36,722 nt of DNA from JADGGV01 sp035715725 (GTDB lineage: Bacteria; Gemmatimonadota; Gemmatimonadetes; Longimicrobiales; RSA9): NCBI GenBank assembly GCA_035715725.1, contig DASTKT010000198.1:1-36722 (forward strand), in the 5' to 3' direction. Positions 17,951-25,550 of the stretch are shown here, in pieces. Position 1 is the first letter of the stretch; each line of letters starts with the position of its first letter. A program made the translations under genes and the position numbers. The notes beneath the pieces are model-generated. The model was not told where the DNA came from, made no database searches, and saw nothing but the letters and a program-made list of their open reading frames with translations.

Positions 17951-19099
17951 ATGCCCAGAATCGCGCTCGCCCTCCTCGTCGCCGCGCTCGCCGCCTGCGA
18001 TGCCACGGGAACCGGACCCGGCGGGCCGGACACGCCCAGCCCGGGCTCCACCTTCGCCCACGTGAGCGCCGGCGCCACCCACACCTGCGGCGTGCTCACC
18101 GGCGGCGCGGCCGTCTGCTGGGGGATCGGCCAGTCCGGCGAGCTGGGCACCAGCACGACCGCGAGCGAATCCGTGGCCGTGGCCGTGACCGGCGGGCTCA
18201 CGTTCGACCGCGTCAGCGCCGGCACCTCGTTCACCTGCGGTGTCACGACCGGCGGCGACACGTTCTGCTGGGGCGCGGGCAGCTCCGGCCAGCTCGGCGA
18301 CGGCACGACGACCGCGAGCCGCTCGTTCCCCGTGCGGATCCTGTCCACCCCGACCATGAAGCGTGTCAGCGCCGGTGTGGCCACCGCGTGCGGGGTCACG
18401 ACCGACAACGAGCTCTTCTGCTGGGGCGCGAACACGGTTGGACAGCGAGGGACCCCGGGGAGCACGGGGGGAGCGCCGACCCCCGTCCTCGGCGACTTCA
18501 CGCTCGTCGACGTCGGCGGCAATCACGCCTGCGCCATCTCGACGTCCGACGATGCAGCGAAGTGCTGGGGTAGCAACAGCTTCGGCGAGCTCGGCACCGG
18601 CGCGTCGCCCCTCAACCAGAACTCGCCGCAGCTCGTGACCGGCGGGCGCGACTTCCGCGACATCACCGTCGGCACCGCCAACTTCACCTGCGCGACGACG
18701 ACCGACTCCGACACCTTCTGCTGGGGACGCAACGACTCCGGCCAGCTCGGCAACGGCTCGATCCGCAACAGCACGACACCGGTCCAGATCCTCGGCGCAC
18801 GGGACTTCGTGCAGATCGACGCCGGCGGCGCCCATGCCTGCGGCATCACCAGCGACGGCCAGGCGTTCTGCTGGGGACGCAACACCGCGGGCCAGCTCGG
18901 CGACGGCACGACCACCGACCGCAACACTCCCGTCGCCGTCTCCGCGAGCCTCGACTTCAAGGAGATCAGCGCCGGCGAGCAGCACACCTGCGCCGTCACC
19001 ACCGGCGGCGACGTCTGGTGCTGGGGCGCGAACAACGGCCGCCTCGGCAACGGCTCGACCGCCGGCAGCGCCGTCCCGGTCCGCGTCCTGGTCCGCTGA
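17951..19099 (+). CDS. RCC1-repeat lipoprotein, seven-bladed propeller
   Basis: Predicted lipoprotein of 382 residues. The signal MPRIALALLVAALAAC ends in a lipobox with C16, followed by a Gly/Pro/Thr linker. Seven RCC1-type repeats of about 49-51 residues follow, each with a core like HTCGVTTGGDTFCWG followed by GQLGDG; their first cysteines start at C46. Every repeat has a cysteine pair 10 or 11 residues apart, which in an exported protein suggests one disulfide per blade. Seven repeats match the closed seven-bladed propeller of RCC1. Such bacterial proteins are surface or periplasmic; the ligand is unknown. A perfect GGAGGT stands four bases before the ATG. It lies 50 bases after the kinase gene in the same direction. 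Confidence 0.93.
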   Translation: MPRIALALLVAALAACDATGTGPGGPDTPSPGSTFAHVSAGATHTCGVLTGGAAVCWGIGQSGELGTSTTASESVAVAVTGGLTFDRVSAGTSFTCGVTTGGDTFCWGAGSSGQLGDGTTTASRSFPVRILSTPTMKRVSAGVATACGVTTDNELFCWGANTVGQRGTPGSTGGAPTPVLGDFTLVDVGGNHACAISTSDDAAKCWGSNSFGELGTGASPLNQNSPQLVTGGRDFRDITVGTANFTCATTTDSDTFCWGRNDSGQLGNGSIRNSTTPVQILGARDFVQIDAGGAHACGITSDGQAFCWGRNTAGQLGDGTTTDRNTPVAVSASLDFKEISAGEQHTCAVTTGGDVWCWGANNGRLGNGSTAGSAVPVRVLVR

Positions 19100-19158
19100 G
19101 GACGCCCGCGGCCCGGCACCGCGCCGGCGGCCGACCGGGGGCGGGCCGCGGCCGCCAG

Positions 19159-19470
19159 TTACGCCTCCTCCTCCGCCTCCTCGCCGTGCTCCACGATGTC
19201 CCCCGCCTGGAACAGCACGCCCTGCGCGATCTCGCGCCACTGCGGCTTCTTCCGCAGCAGCCACTCCAGGTCCATCGAGAAGTGCTTGAACTCCTCCTTC
19301 TGCGCGTTCCGCATGATCGCCCGCGCCGAGCGGTCCTGCTCCACCGCCAGGCGCTGCTCGTACCAGTCGATCGCCTCCGCTTCCTCGATCAGTGAGACGA
19401 TCATGCGCGCGAAGCTCCGCGTCTCCTGCGGCAGCTCGTCCGCCGGCTCGTGATACTGGTCGAATCCCAT
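19159..19470 (-). CDS. Encapsulated-ferritin-like (EncFtn) protein without shell gene
   Basis: Small all-helical protein of 103 residues matching encapsulin-associated ferritins. The core IVSLIEEAEAIDWYEQR (about 24-40) and NAQKEEFKHFSMDLEWL (55-71) keep the ferroxidase ligands of the Rhodospirillum rubrum protein (E32, E62, H65 there; E30, E60, H63 here) and the W-Y pair (W36, Y37). Known members form a decameric ring that oxidises Fe(II) and are packed into an encapsulin shell by a short C-terminal peptide. Here the C-terminus is acidic (GEEAEEEA) with no recognisable targeting peptide, and no shell gene is in the window. The ATG has only a weak GGCGAG upstream. It may act as a free iron oxidase or be packed by a distant shell. 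The family call is strong, the cellular role is open. Confidence 0.88.
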   Translation of the reverse strand: MGFDQYHEPADELPQETRSFARMIVSLIEEAEAIDWYEQRLAVEQDRSARAIMRNAQKEEFKHFSMDLEWLLRKKPQWREIAQGVLFQAGDIVEHGEEAEEEA

Positions 19471-19549
19471 GGCTCGCCGTGGTTGAGGTGGGCGACGCGG
19501 CCGGCGCAAACTTCGCGCCTCCGCGGCCGTTTTCTTCGCACACCGTTTT

Positions 19550-19578
19550 GGTATACATTGCGGTCCGCGAGGCGTCAC
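19550..19578 (-). promoter_or_regulatory. Candidate promoter for the EncFtn-like gene
   Basis: On the minus strand GTGACG (19578-19573) and TATACC (19555-19550) are 17 bases apart, each matching four of six sigma-70 consensus bases. The start codon is about 80 bases downstream. The same AT patch reads TATACA on the plus strand (19552-19557) and could also serve the divergent serine hydrolase gene, although its -35 is poor. Weak evidence. Confidence 0.35.
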
Positions 19579-19616
19579 GACCGCCGCGCCGGGGACCGGC
19601 GCCGGGAACGGGACGG

Positions 19617-19651
19617 GGACCCGCGGACCGACGGCGGTTCGCGGGTCCGCG
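19617..19651 (+). other. Alternative stem-loops in the leader of serine hydrolase 2
   Basis: The perfect 9-bp stem 19617-19625/19640-19648 competes with an 8-bp stem 19622-19629/19644-19651 for the same bases. They lie about 55-90 bases before the start codon. No T-run follows. Only pairing supports a role in the leader RNA. Confidence 0.4.
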
Positions 19652-19704
19652 ATGCACACACGATCGGGGCGGTGCCCGGCGCCGCCCGGCGACCTGGAGG
19701 CCAG

Positions 19705-21087
19705 ATGCGGAGTGTCCGTGCAGTCGCAGCCGTCGTCGCCATTGGCATTCTGCCTGGCGGCGCCGCCGCGCTCCAGCTCCCGCCCGACTCGGCGATCCTG
19801 GGGATGATCCGGGAGCGCGTGGAGGCGAAGGCGGTGACGGGGATCGTGGCGGGGGTGATGGGGCCGGACGGGAAGGCGCGCGTCGTCGCCTACGGTCCGG
19901 CGCGGGAGGGTGGGCCGGCGCTGGACGCGCGCAGCGTGCTCGAGATCGGCTCGGTCTCGAAGACGTTCACGGCGGCGATCCTGGCGGACATGGTGGCGAA
20001 GGGGGAGGTGAAGCTGGACGATCCGGTGGCGAAGTACCTTCCGCCGACGGTGAAGGTACCGTCGCGGAACGGGAAGGTGATCACGCTGCTGGACCTGGCC
20101 ACGCAGACGTCAGGGCTGCCGCGGCTGCCGTCGAACCTCCAGCCGAAGGACCCGGCGAACCCCTACGCGGACTACACGCCGGAGAAGATGTACGAGTTCC
20201 TGTCGAGCTACGAGCTGCCGCGGGACCCGGGGGAGACGTACGAATACTCGAACCTGGGGATGGGGCTGCTCGGCTTCGCGCTGGCGCGGCGCGCCGGGGG
20301 CGACTACGAGGCGGTGCTGAAGCGGCGGGTGCTGGGGCCGCTCGGGATGTCGAACACGGGGATCGCGCTGACGCCGGACCTGCGGGCGCGCCTGGCGCCG
20401 GGGCACGACCCGTCGGGCGCGGTGGTGGCGAACTGGGATTTCCCGACGCTGGCGGGCGCCGGCGCCATCCGCTCCGACATGGAGGACATGCTCAAGTACC
20501 TGCGGGCGAACATGTTCCCGGAGTCGTCGCCGGTGGCGAAGGAGCTGGCGACGACGCACGAGCCCCGCCGGCCGGTGGGCGGCGGCGGGATGCGGATCGG
20601 GCTGGCGTGGCACGTGCTGCCGCGGCCGGACGGCGAGATCGTCTGGCACAACGGGCAGACGGCGGGCTATCACGGCTTCATCGCGTTCCGGCCGGGGACG
20701 AAGACCGGCGTGGTGCTGCTGACGAACACGGGCGCGGACATCGACGACATCGGCATGCACATCCTCGACGCCGCCATCCCGCTGCGGAAGCCGAGCCCGC
20801 CGGTGGCGCGCAAGGAGATCACGCTGCCGCCGGAGGTGCTGGACCGCTACGTGGGCGAGTACCGCTTCGCGCCGACGTTCTCGATCGTGGTCTCGCGCGA
20901 GGGTCCGCAGCTCTTTGCGCAGCCGACGGGGCAGCAGCGCGTGCCGCTGTTCGCCGAGACGGAGACGGACTTCTTCCTGAAGGTGGTCGACGCGCAGCTC
21001 ACGTTCACGCGCGACTCCGCGGGGAAGGTGACCGGTGCCGTGCTGCACCAGGCCGGTGGGAACGCGCCGGGGGCGAAGGTGAAGTAG
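19705..21087 (+). CDS. Secreted SxxK serine hydrolase with DUF3471-like C-terminus
   Basis: Exported protein of 460 residues with a signal peptide (about 1-22). The beta-lactamase/transpeptidase-like domain (about 28-365) carries S83-V-S-K86, Y181-S-N and H315-N-G. The C-terminal region (about 385-460: LDRYVGEYRF, then LFAQPTGQQRVPLFAE and FFLKVVDAQLTF) matches the DUF3471 beta domain common behind such enzymes. The ATG has TGGAGG five bases upstream and fits the signal peptide. Probably a periplasmic peptidase or esterase; substrate unknown. It is a distant paralogue of the enzyme at 9229. It is divergent from the ferritin gene and convergent with an M20 peptidase across an inverted hairpin region. 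Confidence 0.93.
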   Translation: MRSVRAVAAVVAIGILPGGAAALQLPPDSAILGMIRERVEAKAVTGIVAGVMGPDGKARVVAYGPAREGGPALDARSVLEIGSVSKTFTAAILADMVAKGEVKLDDPVAKYLPPTVKVPSRNGKVITLLDLATQTSGLPRLPSNLQPKDPANPYADYTPEKMYEFLSSYELPRDPGETYEYSNLGMGLLGFALARRAGGDYEAVLKRRVLGPLGMSNTGIALTPDLRARLAPGHDPSGAVVANWDFPTLAGAGAIRSDMEDMLKYLRANMFPESSPVAKELATTHEPRRPVGGGGMRIGLAWHVLPRPDGEIVWHNGQTAGYHGFIAFRPGTKTGVVLLTNTGADIDDIGMHILDAAIPLRKPSPPVARKEITLPPEVLDRYVGEYRFAPTFSIVVSREGPQLFAQPTGQQRVPLFAETETDFFLKVVDAQLTFTRDSAGKVTGAVLHQAGGNAPGAKVK

Positions 21088-21098
21088 GGCGGCCGTCT

Positions 21099-21259
21099 CG
21101 AGCCCGAGCCCGAGCCACGCGCCCGCAGGGCGTGGAGCCCGAGCCCGTCCATTAAGCCGTTCTCGTGGAGATGCGTCGACGAGCAGCTTCAAAGACCGCC
21201 TCGGGCTCCGCGGCTTTCGCCGCTGGGCTCCGCGCCGGTCGGCGCTGGGCTCGGGCTCG
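21099..21259. repeat. Inverted hairpin array between convergent genes
   Basis: The left part has GAGCCC-type units (21099-21147) around a stem CCAC-GCCC/GGGC-GTGG. The right part (from 21200) has GGGCTC-type units separating the stems GCGGC/GCCGC (loop TTTC) and GCGCC/GGCGC (loop GGTC), ending in GGGCTCGGGCTCG. Left and right motifs are reverse complements, so the whole can fold back. Connectors are constant while hairpin arms change, as in the array at 1-181 but with a different connector. It probably ends transcription from both sides. Confidence 0.6.
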
Positions 21260-21267
21260 ATACGGCG

Positions 21268-22527
21268 CTACTTCAGTCCCGCCAGCGATACGCCCAGCAG
21301 CAGCACCATCTTGCTCGCCGGCAGCGCCGTCTCCGAGTCGGCCCACTCCTGCAGCGTGTGCTGGTTGCCGCCCTTGGAGCGGCCGATCGAGATGGCCGGG
21401 ATGCCGCGCGTGACCGCCACGTTGGCGTCGGTCGAGCCGGTGGCGACGGCGCGGGCGGGGAGGCCGAGGAACTCGTGGATGTCGACCGCGGTCTGCACGA
21501 TCGGGTTCCTGCGCGCGCCGGCGAGCTGGTCCTCGGTGCCGCCGGCCTTGTTGCGCTGCACCAGCTCCTTCGACCACTTCACGCGCTGGTCGGCGGCGGC
21601 CTTCGCCACCCGGGCCTCGATCTCGTGGTCGAGCGAGTCGAGCAGCGCCGGGTTCACGGAGCGGAGGTCGACGGTGAACCAGACGTCCTGCGGGATCGCG
21701 TTGAAGACCTTGCCGCCGCCGACCATCCCCACGTTGTAGACCGCGCCGCCGCGCCCCTCGGGGATGCGGATGTCGTAGATCGAGGCGATGGCCTGCGACA
21801 GCGCCCGCGCCGGCTGCGGCTTCCCCGCCGACGTCAGCGTGTGCGAGCCTTCGCCCGTGAAGTGGTAGCGCGTCCAGTAGATGCCGAGCGCGCCGTAGTC
21901 GACGCCGTCCAGCCCGCCGTCCATCGCCACGAGCATGCCGGGCCGGGGGTTGTGCTCCAGCCACCAGTCCATGCCGCGCAGCCCGAGCTCCTCCTGCACG
22001 GTGGCCACGAAGACGAGATCGCCCTTCGTGCGCACGTGCGCCCGGCCGAGCGCGCGGACCACGGCCAGCATGTTCGCCACCGACGCGCTGTTGTCGAAGA
22101 TGCCCGGCGCGCGCAGCACCTTGCCGTCCTGCTTCACGGTCACGTCCGTGTCCAGCGGGTGGACCGTGTCCATGTGCGCCGCGAAGACGACGCTCGGCCC
22201 GCCGCCGACACCCTTCCGGACCGCGGTCACGTTGCCGATGCTGTCGACGCGGACCTCGAGCCCCTCCTTCTCCAGCTCGGCCTTCACGTAGGCGGCGCGC
22301 GCCTGCTCGTGCTCCGACTTGGCCGGGATCTCCGTGATGTGGATCCACTCCCGGACGTGGTCGGGGTACGTCGACTCGAGCCAGGTCAGCGCGTCCCGGA
22401 CCTGGGGCTCCCGGGCGAGCGCGGGCGAGAAGAGCGTCGCGTAGCGCTGCTGCGCCGCGGCGGGCGCGGCCAGGCCGAGGCTGACTGCGACGAGGATGGC
22501 ACCGCGGAGGCGGAGCGCTGCTGGCAT
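21268..22527 (-). CDS. Secreted M20-family metallopeptidase (1)
   Basis: Exported zinc peptidase of 419 residues with a signal peptide (about 1-25, ending APAAAQQ). Catalytic-domain ligands are visible in order: H in VVFAAHMDTVHP, D in APGIFDNSAS, the E-E pair in VATVQEELGL, D in LVAMDGG and the final H in GGNQHTLQEW. The inserted dimerisation domain is about 215-330. M20 enzymes act as aminopeptidases, dipeptidases or amidohydrolases; the exact substrate cannot be read. The ATG gives a good signal peptide but has only GGGAT as ribosome site. It is divergent from the MFS gene and convergent with serine hydrolase 2. A second M20 enzyme lies at 28730. Confidence 0.93.
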   Translation of the reverse strand: MPAALRLRGAILVAVSLGLAAPAAAQQRYATLFSPALAREPQVRDALTWLESTYPDHVREWIHITEIPAKSEHEQARAAYVKAELEKEGLEVRVDSIGNVTAVRKGVGGGPSVVFAAHMDTVHPLDTDVTVKQDGKVLRAPGIFDNSASVANMLAVVRALGRAHVRTKGDLVFVATVQEELGLRGMDWWLEHNPRPGMLVAMDGGLDGVDYGALGIYWTRYHFTGEGSHTLTSAGKPQPARALSQAIASIYDIRIPEGRGGAVYNVGMVGGGKVFNAIPQDVWFTVDLRSVNPALLDSLDHEIEARVAKAAADQRVKWSKELVQRNKAGGTEDQLAGARRNPIVQTAVDIHEFLGLPARAVATGSTDANVAVTRGIPAISIGRSKGGNQHTLQEWADSETALPASKMVLLLGVSLAGLK

Positions 22528-22818
22528 CGGCGGATCCCGGATGAAGGGGGGGTGGAATACGGACGGCCCTATGGTAGGGGCCCGCCGGGCGGCCGGCCAG
22601 ACTCCCCCCGCCGCCGGCCTCAGGGGCGGGCGCTCGGCGGGCTCGAGCCGGAGAGCGGCTGCGGGACAGCCACCGCCCGTACGGGGACTCCGTCGCCGAC
22701 TCGGCTGTCCCGGCGGCGCCGATCCGCCCCTCGACCCGGGAAACGCCCGCCCCGTCCCTCGAATCTCCCCGGAACCCGTCGTCTCGCGTATCGGTTCTCG
22801 GGAGGAGGGCGCTGCCGG
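22528..22818. other. Divergent region between M20 peptidase and MFS exporter
   Basis: 291 bases (375 if the MFS gene starts at the GTG 22903). A near-palindromic AT patch around 22568-22576 (CCTATGGTAGG) is the best, though weak, place for a minus-strand promoter. No full sigma-70 site is recognisable on either strand and no small gene is supported. Confidence 0.3.
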
Positions 22819-24093
22819 ATGCCGACGCTCCGTTTAGATTACACTCCCCCGCCGGACCCCGCGGTCCGGGCGGCTCCCCGCGAAGACCCAGCCTGGAGGA
22901 CCGTGGGCAAGCTCGTCGTGTTGATGATCACGGCTCTCGTGGACATGGTCGGTCTGCTGGCCGTGATCCCGCTGCTGCCGTTCTACGCGACGAAGTTCGG
23001 CGCCAACGGCTTCGTCGTCGGGCTGCTCGTCTCCTCGTTCTCGATCGCGCAGCTCGTGTCCGCGCCGATGTGGGGGCGCGTCTCCGACCGCTACGGCCGC
23101 CGGCCCGCGCTCCTCGCCGGGCTGAGCGCCTCCGCCATCGCCTACGTCGTCTTCGGCTTCGCGAACTCGCTCTGGCTGCTCTTCCTCTCGCGCCTCGTGC
23201 AGGGCGCGGGCGGCGGCACCGTCGGCGTGGTCCAGGCCTACGTCGCCGACGCGACCCGGCCCGAGGACCGCGCCAAGGCGCTCGGCTGGCTCTCGGCCGC
23301 GACGAACGTGGGCGTCACCGTCGGCCCCGTCATCGGCTCCTGGACGCACCACTGGGGCGACGCGGCGCCCGGGCTGTTCGCCGCCGGGCTGTGCCTGCTG
23401 AACATCGCCTTCGCCTTCAAGTTCCTCTCCGAGTCGCACACCGAGACCGCGGCGGCGACGGGGGCGAAGGTCACGCGCTCGCGCGAGGCGGTGCTCCGGA
23501 TCCTGACCCATTCCGGCGAGCCGGCCTCCCGCCTGATCTGGATCTACGCCATCGCCATGGGCGCCTTCCAGGGGATGACCGCGATCCTCGCGCTCTTCCT
23601 GGCCAGGCGATTCGGCGTCACGGAGAACAACGTCGGCATCTTCTTCGCCTACGTCGGCGCGATCTCCGTCGTGACGCGGGCGTTCATCCTGGGGTGGCTG
23701 GTCGACCGGCTGGGCGAGGCGCGCCTCTCGCGCATCGGCCTGATCGTGCTCGCCGCCGGCCTGGCGACGATCCCGCTCTGCCACAGCATCCCGACGCTGG
23801 CGCTCGCCGTGGCGCTCGTCCCGTTCGGCACCGCGTTCACGTTCCCGTGCGTCACCGGGCTCCTCTCGCAGGTCATCGCCAAGCGCGAGCGCGGCCTCTA
23901 CATGGGCGTGCAGCAGACCTACGGCGGCGCCGCGCGCGTGCTCGGCCCGATCTGGGCCGGCTTCGCCTGGGACCGGCTCGGCGTCGGCGTGCCGTTCTGG
24001 ACCGGCGCCGCCCTCGTCGCCGGCACGCTCTTCCTCGGCGTCGGCATGGAGCACTACACCCGCACCGCGCCCGAGGTCGTCCCCGGCGACTGA
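22819..24093 (+). CDS. MFS drug-efflux-type transporter (DHA1/TetA-like)
   Basis: Inner-membrane proton-coupled exporter of 424 residues with about 12 membrane helices from residue 30 on. Motif A, GRVSDRYGRRPALLAG, lies in the loop between helices 2 and 3. Helix 1 has ALVDMVGLLAVIPLLPFY, typical of drug/H+ antiporters of the TetA and Bmr branch. The substrate is unknown. The start is uncertain: ATG 22819 has GGAGGAGGG nine bases upstream, but the first codons include a rare TTA and the 28-residue tail is not membrane-like. GTG 22903, with GGAGG three bases upstream, would start directly at the first helix. It is convergent with the dehydrogenase gene. Confidence 0.9.
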   Translation: MPTLRLDYTPPPDPAVRAAPREDPAWRTVGKLVVLMITALVDMVGLLAVIPLLPFYATKFGANGFVVGLLVSSFSIAQLVSAPMWGRVSDRYGRRPALLAGLSASAIAYVVFGFANSLWLLFLSRLVQGAGGGTVGVVQAYVADATRPEDRAKALGWLSAATNVGVTVGPVIGSWTHHWGDAAPGLFAAGLCLLNIAFAFKFLSESHTETAAATGAKVTRSREAVLRILTHSGEPASRLIWIYAIAMGAFQGMTAILALFLARRFGVTENNVGIFFAYVGAISVVTRAFILGWLVDRLGEARLSRIGLIVLAAGLATIPLCHSIPTLALAVALVPFGTAFTFPCVTGLLSQVIAKRERGLYMGVQQTYGGAARVLGPIWAGFAWDRLGVGVPFWTGAALVAGTLFLGVGMEHYTRTAPEVVPGD

Positions 24094-24163
24094 TTCCCCG
24101 CGATCCCGGAGGCCCGACGACCTCGGCCGCGGCTTCCTCGACGACTTATCCGGTTCCGTCCCA

Positions 24164-24188
24164 CGCCGGGCTCCGTCGACCCCCGGCG
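24164..24188. other. Stem-loop between convergent MFS and dehydrogenase genes
   Basis: A perfect 7-bp stem (24164-24170 with 24182-24188, 11-nt loop) lies in the 150-bp gap between two gene ends. It has no T-run. It may stabilise the mRNA ends; nothing else is visible in the gap. Confidence 0.35.
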
Positions 24189-24243
24189 CGCCCATCCCGC
24201 CCGGTCCAACGCCGCGATCGCGTCGATGCCCGCGCCCCGGCGA

Positions 24244-25296
24244 TCATCGTTGCCCGATCTCCCCGCCGCCCGCCGCCAGCCGCTCCTCCGCCATCCTGTC
24301 GGCGGCGATGTGCGGCGGGACGCGTTGCGCGCGGGCCAGCTCGAAGACGCGCAGCGTCGCGTCGTACAGCTCCCGGACCCGGGCGGCGGCCGCCTCCTCC
24401 GACCAGCCCAGCACCTCGCGACTGCCGTTGATGACGCCGCCGGCGTTCGCGATGTAATCGGGGACGTAGAGGATGCCGCGCTCCTCGAGGAGGTCGCCGT
24501 CTCTCGGCTCGAGGAGCTGGTTGTTCGCGGCGCCCGCCACGATCTCGACGCGCAGCTCGGGGATCGTCGCGTCGTTCAGCACCGCGCCCAGCGCGCACGG
24601 CGCGAAGATGTCGGCGGCCTGCCGATGGATCTCCGCGGGCGCGACGGCGCGCCCGCCGAGCTCGGCCGCGAGCGCGGCGGCGCGCTCCTCGACGACGTCG
24701 CTCACGACGAGCGCCGCGCCGGCCTCGTGCAGCCGCCGCGCGAGCGATGCGCCCACGCTGCCGCACCCCTGGAGCGCGACCGTCCGGCCGGAGAGGTCGT
24801 CGGAGCCCCAGCGCCAGCGGGCCGCCGCCTGCATGGCCCGGAACACGCCGAGCGCCGTGACGGGCGACGGGTTGCCGGAGCGCCCCGGCAGCCCGGCCAC
24901 GTGCGGCGTCTCCTCGCGCATGATCAGCATGTCGGCGGGGGTGGTGCCCACGTCCTCGGCCGTGAGGTAGCGTCCGCCCAGCCGGTCCACGAAGCGCGCG
25001 TGCGCCCGGAGCCGGGCCTCCCGCCCGGGCGCGCTCGGGTCGCCGATGATGACGGACTTGCCGCCGCCGAGCGGCAGCCCCGCCGCCGCGCACTTGTAGG
25101 TCATCCCGCGCGCCAGCCGGAGCGCGTCCCGCACCGCGTCCTCCTCCGACGCGTACGGCCGGAAGCGGGTCCCGCCGACCGCGGGACCGAGCACCGTGCT
25201 GTGCACCGCGATGATGCCCTCGTACCCGGCCGCCGGGTCCCGGCAGAAGAGGAGCTGCTCGTGGCCCAACGTGCGCAGCGCGGCGAAGATCGACAT
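24244..25296 (-). CDS. Leucine/valine dehydrogenase-family enzyme (ELFV)
   Basis: Cytoplasmic NAD-dependent amino-acid dehydrogenase of 350 residues, near the usual length of leucine dehydrogenases. The substrate domain carries GGTR (41-44), K68 in MTYKCAAAG, K80 in LPLGGGKSV and D115 in TAEDVGTT. These match both number and context of the catalytic Lys68, Lys80 and Asp115 of Bacillus leucine dehydrogenase. The Rossmann motif GCGSVGAS is near residue 183, and the family signature AANNQL follows. The reaction is oxidative deamination of a branched-chain or aromatic amino acid to the 2-oxo acid; Leu, Val or Phe preference cannot be told. AAGGAG stands five bases before the ATG. The upstream divergent region holds two tandem repeats. 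Confidence 0.93.
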   Translation of the reverse strand: MSIFAALRTLGHEQLLFCRDPAAGYEGIIAVHSTVLGPAVGGTRFRPYASEEDAVRDALRLARGMTYKCAAAGLPLGGGKSVIIGDPSAPGREARLRAHARFVDRLGGRYLTAEDVGTTPADMLIMREETPHVAGLPGRSGNPSPVTALGVFRAMQAAARWRWGSDDLSGRTVALQGCGSVGASLARRLHEAGAALVVSDVVEERAAALAAELGGRAVAPAEIHRQAADIFAPCALGAVLNDATIPELRVEIVAGAANNQLLEPRDGDLLEERGILYVPDYIANAGGVINGSREVLGWSEEAAAARVRELYDATLRVFELARAQRVPPHIAADRMAEERLAAGGGEIGQR

Positions 25297-25355
25297 GCGG
25301 CTCCTTTCGGGGAGGTGGGGTGGCGCGGTTGCGCGGCAATGTGACCCTGCGGCGC

Positions 25356-25403
25356 GGCGGCCGACAAGGCGGCCGGCAAGGCGGCCGACAAGCCGGCCGG
25401 CTA
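25356..25403. repeat. 12-bp tandem repeat upstream of the dehydrogenase
   Basis: Three clear copies of GGCGGCCGACAA-type units (25356, 25368, 25380; the middle one has G for A) and a fourth degenerate copy (25392-25403). The array lies 60 bases before the dehydrogenase start, within the divergent promoter region. Confidence 0.7.
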
Positions 25404-25441
25404 CGGGCGGCGCCGGCGGGGCGGCGGATCGTCCCGCGGCT

Positions 25442-25487
25442 GGACCCCGCGCCGGGACCCCGCGCCGGGACCCCGCGCCGGGACCCC
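25442..25487. repeat. 13-bp tandem repeat in the divergent promoter region
   Basis: Three exact copies of GGACCCCGCGCCG at 25442, 25455 and 25468, plus a partial fourth from 25481. It lies about 60-110 bases before the phosphatase-family lipoprotein gene. Exact identity of copies suggests recent expansion, so copy number may vary between strains. Confidence 0.85.
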
Positions 25488-25550
25488 CCGGCGGCCGCGC
25501 AGCGTACAAGCAGCACGATCGACCGAGGCCACCCGATCCGACGCGCCCCG

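Noticed and set aside
9229..21087. Antibiotic-resistance beta-lactamases (two SxxK enzymes) with an MFS exporter as a resistance island
   Set aside because: The motifs fit the broad serine hydrolase family with C-terminal accessory domains; base composition is uniform and no mobility genes are present.
19159..22527. Encapsulin operon
   Set aside because: I looked on both strands beside the ferritin-like gene for an HK97-type shell protein; neighbours are clearly an RCC1 lipoprotein, a serine hydrolase and an M20 peptidase.
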